64,000 nt of DNA from Acestrorhynchus altus (lineage: Eukaryota; Chordata; Actinopteri; Characiformes; Acestrorhynchidae), in NCBI GenBank assembly GCA_034509495.1, contig CM067515.1:13520705-13584704 (forward strand), read 5' to 3'. The number at the start of each line of letters is the position of its first letter. The first letter of the stretch is position 1. This document shows, piece by piece, positions 38,001 through 43,347 of this stretch. The position numbers were made by a program, and so were the translations under genes. The notes beneath the pieces were generated by a model. That model worked only from the letters and a program-made list of their open reading frames with translations. It made no database searches and was not told the origin of the DNA.

Positions 38001-39217
38001 TCATGTCCATCTTGAACAAATTGGGTTTTTTGTTATAGGTCATGGTCCTTATTCTACCATGTGCAAGTAATTGCTGTGCTTGTGTGAAAGAGCAGTCTTA
38101 AGAAGAGCCAGCACACAAATCTGCACTAAAGCTGCACCATTGTCTTTGCAGAGCAGCTGGAAACAAAACTAGTGACATCTAAAGAATAGAATGCAGTGTT
38201 TACAGCACTGGGATGAGACGGAATGTGTTTTGTCCTCATTATATTCATATTGTGAACATTTCCAGAAGAGAAAATTCACTATACAAACACTATAGTTTAT
38301 TCATCTTTTATTAATTTACTCACTAATTTATTTACTCATTCATTCATTCAGTTACACACTTTCATCACACTCACATTCATAACTCACTCACTAGCATGTT
38401 TGTCTACTTAATCACATCTCACTCCTTCACTCACTTGTACTTGATTGTACACGCTCATATACTCGTTTTCTCATATACTCACATACTCTAACTCTTGTTC
38501 AGTCACTTGCTTGCACTCATCCACATATACACTGATAAACTTCATGCATCCTCACATTCTCAAATTTACACACAAACATGTGTATGTGACTGAGTTTAGG
38601 ACATTATCACAGTATGATACTCACTCAAACACACACACAGTCACATGTTCAGTCACATACTTGGTATACCCTCATGCTCACTTAGTAACATATTCGTATA
38701 AACAATTTGTCTAGATCACCCAGCTCTCACACACATACTCAGTTACACACGGTCATATATGCAATCACACTCCTCACACTCACATACACTTTTATATACT
38801 TAGTAAATATACTCATCAACTGACAACCAATCATTTCCTCATTCATATTCTTTTACCCCTTAATCAGAAACTCTATGATAAATCAACTTCACTGTTGGTT
38901 TCTCACTGAAGTCACACTGGGGCTCTTGTTATTTTTCATTCCAGGACGGGACTTCTCCCATGATGAGACATTGGATGTCCCAACCCAGGTGGAGCTGCTA
39001 ATCAAGCAAGCCACATCACACGAGAACCTGTGCCAATGTTACATTGGATGGTATGTATTTCTCCCTGATCACAAACACATTTTAGACATTTGAACAGAGT
39101 AAATTGCATTCTCTTTAATTTATGAACGTGTGTCACTCTGACAGTAATGGTAAGTAATAAATGAATACTGTACTTATTGATTGTGTCTTCTTTCTTTTCA
39201 GGTGTCCGTTTTGGTAG
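2527..39217 (+). CDS. mtor: Serine/threonine-protein kinase mTOR, C-terminal 1045 residues (5' part lies outside the window)
   Basis: Catalytic subunit of TORC1 and TORC2, which couples nutrients and growth factors to translation and autophagy. I read 28 exons: 2527-2627, 3039-3154, 6970-7047, 8013-8120, 8829-8954, 13319-13450, 18615-18730, 23864-23981, 26430-26636, 27814-27914, 28175-28271, 28353-28451, 28996-29118, 29868-30050, 30578-30712, 31416-31590, 32967-33102, 33385-33532, 33622-33744, 33919-34001, 35659-35731, 35809-35883, 35995-36130, 37311-37376, 37569-37649, 37804-37884, 38945-39050, 39202-39217. They total 3139 nt and stay in frame to TAG at 39215. Phases match at every junction. 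The protein is near-identical to human mTOR from about residue 1491. The one clear length difference is a low-complexity Ser/Ala/Asp linker in 26430-26636, about 14 residues shorter than the human Thr/Ala linker. All introns are GT-AG except 33103-33384 (GC-AG). The upstream neighbouring exon is not in the window. Confidence 0.98.
2690..2890 (+). repeat. Fragment of a TATATGGACAAAAGT-type MITE
   Basis: The segment reading TTGCATTCAGCGACAAGAG then AAGGTCAGAATGTTG then AATCACCACCCCACCT recurs in diverged form at 12075-12160, 24790-24880 and 30163-30240. This identifies an interspersed family present four times in the window. Confidence 0.65.
2952..3032 (+). repeat. (TG)n microsatellite, about 40 units, abutting an mtor splice acceptor
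   Basis: Pure TG dinucleotide tract that ends 6 bases before the acceptor of mtor exon 3039-3154 (TTTAAAG junction). The usual C/T-rich tract is replaced by alternating TG. Confidence 0.95.
3155..6969 (+). other. mtor intron; mostly no recognisable content
   Basis: 3.8-kb intron. Apart from the TGGTCA array at 4630-5010 I recognise nothing functional. The open frames at 5477-5749 and 6158-6409 show no conserved protein features. Confidence 0.6.
4630..5010. repeat. Degenerate array of TGGTCA/TGACCA motifs
   Basis: Within an mtor intron, motifs such as GGTTGACCAGCTT, TTGGTCATGATGGTCAACC and GTAGACCAGCC recur in both orientations over about 380 bp. This looks like a decayed palindromic repeat or MITE. 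No coding content. Confidence 0.6.
7048..8828 (+). other. Two mtor introns (7048-8012 and 8121-8828); nothing recognised
   Basis: AT-rich intronic sequence with short (CA)n and poly-T runs. No gene, RNA or mobile element recognised. Confidence 0.6.
9520..10760 (+). pseudogene. Tc1/mariner transposon with inactivated DDE transposase
   Basis: The left end carries a Tc1-type terminus (TGTGGCCAATAGATTTGAGA). Three consecutive broken frames (9814-10113, 10110-10319, 10462-10650) encode transposase pieces: an N-terminal helix-turn-helix region (VVIALHQKGFTGKGIAAF), a middle region (SESTVRQRLLKDGLVSREAT), and the catalytic D and E motifs (QHDEAPCHKAKVI and NSSDLNPFENLW). Frameshifts separate the parts, so it is dead. 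It lies in the mtor intron 8955-13318 in the sense orientation. Confidence 0.85.
10760..10790 (+). repeat. (AC)n microsatellite
   Basis: Short pure dinucleotide tract at the 3' edge of the Tc1 fossil. Confidence 0.9.
11757..12320 (+). mobile_element. MITE with TATATGGACAAGAGTATTGG terminus, interrupted by another MITE
   Basis: The left end at about 11757 (CACATTATATGGACAAGAGT, then ATTGGGATACCTGCTCATTC) matches a widespread teleost DNA-transposon family. Its internal part (GATTTGATTGCATT, GAGGTCAGGATGTT, CTATTGGCAGTGCTTCTCTA) resumes at about 12050, after the inserted element 11861-12032. Related fragments sit at 2690-2890, 24780-25140 and 30163-30310. Confidence 0.7.
11861..12032 (-). mobile_element. 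TACCGTATTTTCCGGACTATAAGCC MITE, copy 1
   Basis: About 172 bp with terminal inverted repeats: TACCGTATTTTCCGGACTA at the left and its complement TAGTCCGGAAAATACGGTA at the right. The copies at 15488-15659 and 26901-27053 are in the opposite orientation. It is inserted inside another MITE. Confidence 0.9.
13953..14010. repeat. (AT)n microsatellite
   Basis: Uninterrupted TA dinucleotide tract in the mtor intron 13451-18614. Confidence 0.95.
15488..15659 (+). mobile_element. TACCGTATTTTCC MITE, copy 2
   Basis: Same family as 11861-12032 but in the opposite orientation, with TIRs TACCGTATTTCCCGGACTA and AATACGGTA. The start of the element is internally duplicated: CCGGACTATATGCCGCA is followed by CCGGACTATAAGCCGCA. 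Confidence 0.88.
15791..16718 (+). pseudogene. Tc1/mariner transposon fossil
   Basis: Terminal repeats of the type AACGTTAGCACACCCC (left) and GGGGTGTCCTAACTTTG (right). The interior retains transposase fragments: a region around 15970-16100 with a helix-turn-helix remnant (GCCATTCCACTGTCC), and in 16280-16400 a frame reading CAKEHLDKDQEFWNNVHWTD then ESKAELFG, which carries the first catalytic Asp of the DDE triad. Stops and deletions make it inactive. It lies in an mtor intron. Confidence 0.8.
17101..17890 (+). pseudogene. Second Tc1-like transposase fossil
   Basis: The frame 17121-17453 begins MPQPKEILDGMRKNVIEIYQ, an N-terminal helix-turn-helix of Tc1 type. Downstream, at about 17500-17760, are remnants resembling KHGGGSV and NPIEMLWQEL, the latter containing the final catalytic Glu. 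Frame breaks separate these. It sits 400 bp after the element at 15791-16718 but belongs to a different subfamily. Confidence 0.75.
19415..19545 (+). repeat. 3' fragment of a teleost SINE
   Basis: The order CAGGCTTCATATGTATCTG, GAAGCAGGTGCTGGTCTTCA, CCCTCCTAATGT and GGGTAATTGGCA matches the tail of the fuller copy at 27185-27560. Confidence 0.7.
21050..21232. mobile_element. Palindromic MITE
   Basis: Inverted termini CCAGGGGTGTCAAACCGTATCC and GGATACAGTTTGACACCCCTG bound about 183 bp, with one mismatch over about 20 bp. No coding content; non-autonomous DNA element. Confidence 0.8.
24780..25140 (+). mobile_element. TATATGGACAAAAGT-type MITE, internal portion
   Basis: Longest uninterrupted internal copy of the family in the window. 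It reads GATTTGATTGCATTCAGCAA, TCATCCCAACAGTATTGGAT, then TGCCTGGCATTAGGCATGGT, and ends near TTCATTAGAAGGTGTATATG. Termini are decayed. Confidence 0.7.
25300..25665. mobile_element. GGGCTGGGCAATAT-type MITE (decayed)
   Basis: Left end GGACTGCGCAATATGGTCAA; right end CATATTGCCCCACCCCTACA. The inverted GGGCAATAT ends match those at 34683-34968 and 63605-63787. Interior AT-rich and non-coding. Confidence 0.65.
26901..27053 (+). mobile_element. TACCGTATTTTCC MITE, copy 3
   Basis: TIRs TACCGTGTTTTCCGGACTA (left) and TAGTCCAGAAAATACGGTA (right). Same orientation and interior (CGCAAAGTTTAAAA, GAAGAAAAAGCTGCACCTCA) as copy 2. Confidence 0.88.
27185..27560 (+). repeat. Near full-length tRNA-type teleost SINE
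   Basis: Sequence order: AACCCAGGTCATGCTG, GGCAGCCAATCAGACTCAGA, TAATTGGTCATGCTCTCTCT, TGGCTGGCTTCATCTATATC, GGAAGCATGTCTTTGTCTTC, GGTTGGGTAATTGGCAC. Related copies or fragments are at 19415-19545, 54785-55095 and 61280-61470. This is an abundant family in otophysan fish in my experience. Confidence 0.7.
29190..29320. repeat. AT-rich tandem repeat
   Basis: Units alternating TTATATAGTATACTAAT and TTATATAGTATTCTAATA recur about five times in the mtor intron 29119-29867. Confidence 0.85.
29868..30712 (+). other. mtor: mTOR FRB domain (FKBP12-rapamycin binding), two exons
   Basis: Exons 29868-30050 and 30578-30712 encode human-equivalent residues 2012-2117. The first opens VSEELIRVAILWHEMWHEGL and holds the Ser equivalent to S2035 (in EEASRLYF). 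The second holds the equivalents of W2101 and F2108 in QAWDLYYHVFRR. All three residues that contact rapamycin are unchanged, so a rapamycin-sensitive protein is expected. The first exon is 183 bp (61 codons, phase 0 on both sides), so skipping it would keep frame but remove half of FRB. Confidence 0.95.
30163..30310 (+). repeat. Fragment of the TATATGGACAAAAGT-type MITE
   Basis: GAGGTCAGGATGTTAGATGA, CCCAAAAGTACTGGGTGGAA and ACTAGACAAACTGTGTGTGC align with the copies at 12100-12260 and 24810-24890. It lies between the two FRB exons. Confidence 0.7.
31363..31387 (+). repeat. (TG)n microsatellite upstream of an mtor acceptor
   Basis: Pure TG run followed by a TG/TC-rich stretch that reaches the acceptor of exon 31416-31590 (TGTGTGTCCTCAG). 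Confidence 0.9.
31690..32110 (+). pseudogene. LINE reverse-transcriptase fragment
   Basis: Two frames separated by a frameshift encode RT-like peptides: KDLKSYRLVALTSHLMKSLK, then AYQPGVGVDGAVTYVLHK and KITFFYFSSVFSTIQREL followed by LKDKLEYIGVYSHL. This order is typical of the fingers/palm of non-LTR retrotransposon RTs in fish. The FADD catalytic motif is not present. Sense orientation within an mtor intron. Confidence 0.8.
33103..33384 (+). other. GC-AG (non-canonical) mtor intron
   Basis: Exon 32967-33102 must end at ...AATCTGAG for the frame and peptide (RKNL-S-IQRYAV) to hold. The intron then begins GCAAGC and ends CCTTAG. AG|GCAAG fits the GC-AG donor consensus. No in-frame GT donor is nearby. 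Confidence 0.93.
34002..35658 (+). other. mtor intron splitting the catalytic loop
   Basis: 1.66-kb intron between GLGDR and HPSN of the kinase. Apart from the MITE material at 34560-35130, nothing is recognised. Confidence 0.7.
34683..34968. mobile_element. TAGGGCTGGGCAATAT MITE
   Basis: Left end TAGGGCTGGGCAATATAT; right end ATATCGCCCAACCCTAATA. Non-coding interior of about 285 bp. Another end of the same family (CATATTGCCCAGCCCTATTT) lies at 35108-35127, suggesting a second overlapping copy. Confidence 0.78.
36424..36909 (+). mobile_element. Internally deleted Tc1 element with intact termini
   Basis: TIRs CAGGGGTTGGACAATGAAAC (left) and GTTTCATTGTCCAACCCCTT (right) are flanked by TA dinucleotides (36422-36423 and 36910-36911), the Tc1/mariner target duplication. 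About 486 bp remain. The interior encodes a recognisable helix-turn-helix (RGQIVGARLAGASVTKTASV then CDVSRATVSRV) but the DDE catalytic core is gone. In mtor intron 36131-37310. Confidence 0.88.
37804..39217 (+). other. mtor: mTOR C-terminal lobe end and FATC domain
   Basis: Exons 37804-37884, 38945-39050 and 39202-39217. The reading frame ends LCQCYIGWCPFW then TAG, the invariant FATC terminus that is essential for kinase activity in the family. The last exon carries only 16 coding bases: it completes a split Trp codon and adds C-P-F-W-stop. Confidence 0.97.
38300..38860. repeat. Degenerate ACTCAC-rich low-complexity tract
   Basis: About 560 bp of irregular ACTCACAC, CATTCATTCA and CACATACTC motifs in the last large mtor intron. 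Strand-asymmetric (G-poor on +). No coding content. Confidence 0.8.
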
Positions 39218-39426
39218 AGCTTCACTCGAGATTTGATTGGCTGTCTGTGTTATTTACTGATCTCTATGTTCTACCGCTGCCATGTTTGAGACGAGTCTAC
39301 AGACTAGGCTGAAGAAAAGAGAACTGTTGCATGAAAAGGCATTTTAAAATATGTCTGACTTTTATTAATTTAATAATGTAAAACATAAAATTATGCACAA
39401 AGTTGATTCAAAGTGGTGTCTTTGCC

Positions 39427-39432
39427 AATAAA
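39427..39432 (+). terminator. mtor: mtor polyadenylation signal (AATAAA)
   Basis: Canonical AATAAA, 210 bp after the mtor stop codon, followed by a GT-rich stretch (tgtttgcttttgtcttg) typical of a downstream cleavage element. The 3' UTR would therefore be short, about 230 nt. Confidence 0.75.
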
Positions 39433-39514
39433 TTTTAGAAATGTTTGCTTTTGTCTTGACATTTTTAAACATTTAAACAGTGTTTAAACACTTTTCTTGA
39501 TAATTATTATCTAC

Positions 39515-39713
39515 ACCAACGGTTCTAAATCATGGTCTAGGAATATCTCCGCCCTGCTTGTTTTAGAGCTTTCCTGCTGTACTGTGCTTAGTGCGGCTGT
39601 GTAAGGGCTTGTCAATTAGTCCATTAGTTGGATCATGTGGAATTATGGGAAACTCTAAAACAAGCAGGGCAATGGTACTCCAGAACCAGGATTGAGAACC
39701 AATGATCTGCACT
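39515..39713. mobile_element. TGGTTCTCAATCCTGGT-type MITE
   Basis: Left end ACGGTTCTAAATCATGGTCT; right end AGAACCAGGATTGAGAACCA. Internal inverted pair CCCTGCTTGTTTTAGAG and CTCTAAAACAAGCAGGGC. Located just after the mtor poly(A) site. Confidence 0.78.
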
Positions 39714-40830
39714 GATCAGCCATAACATTATGGCCAGTGAATGAATTACAGAGGCAGTGGATGATATCAGTTAGACAGTGTGTGAACTGTCAGGTCTTGA
39801 ACTTGATGTGTTGGAAGCAGAAAAATGGGCAAGCATAAGAAAAGAGCTCACTTTGACAAGGACCAAATTGTGATGTCAAGCTGCAGCTCTTGTGACATAT
39901 TCTCAGGATTCAGTGGTCAGTACTGTGAGCCAACATCAGGGAATGGGGGCATGGCCACAAGGACCCAGCACAAAGTGAGAGCAACTAAAAGGCCTTTACT
40001 TACTCATATTTACCACACCAACGTATAAACGAAAAACAGCTAGGTCCCACTGGGCTGCTATGGGCAATACTGCAACAGCTTTAAGCAATTGCCAGTCATT
40101 GTCAAGGGTTTTTAGCCTTTGTGTTTTTCTGACTGGAGTCCCTGTGCAAAGAGGCCATGCTTCATTCTCCTTAGCTCAGCTCTTTTTGAGAAGTGTAAGG
40201 AAGTGAGGAAGCAAAAGTGGAATATGGCAGCACACAGTACCTACAGTAAGTGGTTCAAGGAAGGAAAACCAGTGACCTGGCAACAGAGTCATGAGTGGCC
40301 ATGGCTCATTTATACACATGGGAACGCTGTCCTGTATTGTCTGACCCAATAAAAGGGCTGTTTAGCCACAGACCAGCCAGGATGTCCATATTGCACCTAC
40401 AAATAAGCATGCGAGCATCAGAACTAGACCACGATTCAATTGCACAAGTTGGCCTGATGGTCTGATGAATTGTGTATTTTACATTATGTGGGTTCTTGGT
40501 TATGTGTACTTTGCTTTCTGAGGAAGACAGGATGCCAAGATCCAATATGAGTAGAAGGGAAATATTTTTCTGGGAAACTGGGAAACATCCATGATGTTTG
40601 AAGGCAATGGCCTCTTTAAGCACAATAATGCTCCCTGCAACACTGCAAAAAATGGCCGAAGAATAGTTTGAGGAACAAATTCTCCAGATATCAGTCCAGT
40701 TGAACATCTGTGGGATGTACTGAAGAAACAAGTCTGATTCAGGTCTCACCTCATCTTACAGAAATTAAGGACTACTATTGACAGCTTGGTGGCAGATACC
40801 TTTGTAGGACTAGTGTCCTTGTCTCGGTGG
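39714..40830 (+). pseudogene. Tc1-type transposon fossil downstream of mtor
   Basis: Starts with GATCAGCCATAACATTATGG, a typical Tc1-family terminus. The frame 39825 begins MGKHKKRAHFDKDQIVMSS (N-terminal DNA-binding region). Near 40610-40740 remnants read LFKHNNAPCNTAK and SPDISPVEHLWDVLKKQV, carrying the second Asp and Glu regions. Multiple stops and frame changes make it inactive. Confidence 0.8.
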
Positions 40831-40954
40831 GCTATTTTTGAACCAGAAGGGGGTGCTGCTGTTATGACTGATTGGTTTAAATGTAGTACAATGACTTTGT
40901 TACTGATACCCTTTGTTTGTAACTTTGTGTTTTATATTTTTAATAATTTCACCA

Positions 40955-41020
40955 AGATTTCAATCAACGGCCCCGGATAAGCGGAGGAAAATGGATGGAT
41001 GGATGGAAATTACCATAATT
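40955..41020 (+). repeat. LINE 3' tail with (GGAT)n
   Basis: CCCCGGATAAGCGGAGGAAA followed by ATGGATGGATGGATGG is the usual 3' end of a fish non-LTR retrotransposon. No RT is attached. Confidence 0.65.
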
Positions 41021-43200
41021 CCCATTCTGAGGCCTGTCTTTAATTTTCATAGTTCATCATTTAATTTTCATTGTTATGTACTATTATTATTATCATCATC
41101 ATCATCATCATCATATCATTTCATACTAAAATATATATTTTTTACACCAATGAAAATATGAAGTGAACAACTGGTCCTGTCTGAAGAATACCTATGTGTG
41201 GATGGAGAATCGACTCTTGGAATCTGGAATGGAACAGTCCCAGTAGTATCCAGCTGCAGACCTTCAGTACAGCACTGAGACCCACACTACATTTCCCATC
41301 AAGGTTTAATTTCAGAATTTATCACACTTTCCTAATGAGGGAACTGTAATGACATATAATAATGAAGTGAACATATTATGTAGTAACACTTAGTAGTGCA
41401 TAGATGGGGGATGGTTTTGTACGAGAAAGGTGTTCATGTCTTTTGATGATGTGAAGAGCATAATGAAATGTGCTTTATTAACCTGATGGTATATATTGTT
41501 GGTTTATGGTCAATGCATTACAACAATTGACCATTTGTCCAGTCAGTCATTTCAGCTTGGTTTTCAGATATAGGCTCAGTGGAACTCCAAGAATAATGAC
41601 TGAAATGACAAATGCTATACATTTACTACAAGAATAAAGGAATGAAACATTCTCTTGTGTTTCATTGCGTGTGTTTAAATAACAGTTCTTTTATTAACTC
41701 TTTAAAAATAAAATTGGGTGATTTCATAATCATCTAGCTCTGGTTCTTAACCTTCTCTTAACCTTAGAACTAGACAACATAACAGCCCAGAAGAAAACAC
41801 AACCCAACTGTAACATAGTTGTCGCCTTGTATTTCTCAGGTGCTGAAAATGCGAGAATGAGGGCCTGAACAAGCAGGTCTTCGTGAAAACATCTGTCCCT
41901 AAATACCCCTCACATACATTATCATCAGACAAGCCTAGACACACTGCTTAAATTCTGTCTGAAAGCTTTGTACGTCAGACAATCTGCCTACTTATTCTAT
42001 CACATCATATCAGGGCAAAATCACAGCTTGTCTTCTCAGCTTTATAATTCAGGAATGCCTTCACACACCAGCACAAATCACATACAGTTAGAAACCGCAG
42101 AACCTATTGTTCCTAAAAAATTATTTGGTGGCAGTGCAGTGAAGCATCTGTGAGTAATTTGTTGTAGAAAATCATGATTTTATACTTTTATAATAACTGT
42201 TTTTATAAGCTCCTGTTATTAAAATCCAGTATAATAAAGCAGTTTTATTAGCTGAGATGTTGGCCATCCTGGCCCTGAACAAATAACTTCCAGACTTGGT
42301 CTGCTGTGACCAGAAGATTCAGAAATCTGCATGAATCCCAGAGGCAGAGATCTTCCAAAAAAAAAGTCCATCTGATAATTCTCATATATTTTGTCACAGC
42401 AATAAGCAATAATATAAAATATCATTTCTCAGCTTACAGACACCCACCTGCATCCATTCTGACCAGAGGTCTAATTTAATTTCAGGTTAAAGTTTCTACA
42501 GTCAAAAATGGTAAAGTTATGTAACAAAAACAAAAACAAAAACAAAAACAAAAGCAAAAGCAAAAGCAAAGCAAAGCAAAGCAAAGCAAAACAAAACAAA
42601 ACAAAACAAAACTCTTGGTAAATTTTGATAAAAACTTCTGATAGAATTTATACCTGAAGTAATGACATATTTGAGAAGCCAAAGGTCTTCCATAAAGAAA
42701 TCAACACATGGCCTGTGACTGTCATGTAATCACATTTACATTTACATTAATGGCCTTTAGCAGAGACTTACAAAAGTGCTTTGCTGTTCACTCAGAAAAT
42801 GACTGTGTTGTTACGAAGATAAGAGGCCAGGTCAGAAATGGGGATCAAACACATTAAACTGGCCCTGAGGGTTTATGATCTTCTCTTCAGCATGAGCTCT
42901 GCTGACTTTTCCTAAAGCGCCTCCACGACTGGACAGAGTGAAAAAAAAAACCCTTCTTATGTTTATATATCTGCTTCTTTCTGGAGTTACAGAACTGCCA
43001 TGTCACTGAAGCGCTCATGTTCACGCCTCAGCAGAAGCTCTATGATGAAAATTAGCAGAACAGAGCAGGAGTGCTGTGATAAAACCAGCGGTGGGGTGAT
43101 TCTGTCTGCGCTGAGAAAACTCAAACACTCATGACCTCAGGCCTGTAGAAGGTTGTTTCCTTAAGCAAAGTGGGTCAGAGGGGTTGAAACCCGGGCAGTT
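41020..43200. other. mtor-exosc10 intergenic spacer
   Basis: No gene recognised. Holds an (ATC)n run at about 41087-41115, the AAAAC-type minisatellite at 42515-42611, and a short stretch at about 42725-42790 (TTTACATTTACATT, then GCAGAGACTTACAAAAGTGC) that resembles a common teleost repeat end. The rest shows nothing. Confidence 0.65.
42515..42611. repeat. Graded AAAAAC / AAAAGC / AAAGC / AAAAC minisatellite
   Basis: The unit changes stepwise along the array: CAAAAA (about 5 copies), CAAAAG (3), CAAAG (4), CAAAA (about 6). This produces the artificial Phe/Cys-rich open frame on the minus strand. Confidence 0.95.
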
Positions 43201-43227
43201 TCATTTGAGGGGGTTATTTAAGGAGCT

Positions 43228-43288
43228 CCAGCAGGGGGCGGCACAGCGGTCCATCAGGGGGCGGATGAGTGGTCCAGCAGGGGGCAGC
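43228..43288 (+). promoter_or_regulatory. Three CTCF-like / GC-box motifs at 23-bp period, exosc10 promoter
   Basis: CCAGCAGGGGGCGGC (43228), CCATCAGGGGGCGGA (43251) and CCAGCAGGGGGCAGC (43274) lie in the same orientation exactly 23 bp apart, 60-120 bp before the exosc10 ATG. Copies 1 and 3 fit the CTCF core CCASYAGRKGGCRS fully; copy 2 has one mismatch. GGGGGCGG also fits Sp1 boxes. The surrounding 43200-43450 is GC- and CpG-rich compared with the AT-rich flanks, as expected of a housekeeping promoter. Confidence 0.6.
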
Positions 43289-43347
43289 AGAGCGCGCTCA
43301 CAGTCAGAGCAGAAGAAGACTGCAGGCTGAGTTGTGGAGGGGCAGTA

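Noticed and set aside
1..39000. Nested angptl7 gene in an mtor intron, as in human
   Set aside because: No fibrinogen-domain exon on either strand. The human position corresponds to an intron upstream of this window.
40306..40749. 147-codon minus-strand frame
   Set aside because: Antisense shadow of the Tc1 fossil that runs on the plus strand.
42482..42682. Minus-strand Phe/Cys-rich open frame
   Set aside because: Translation of the AAAAC/AAAGC minisatellite.
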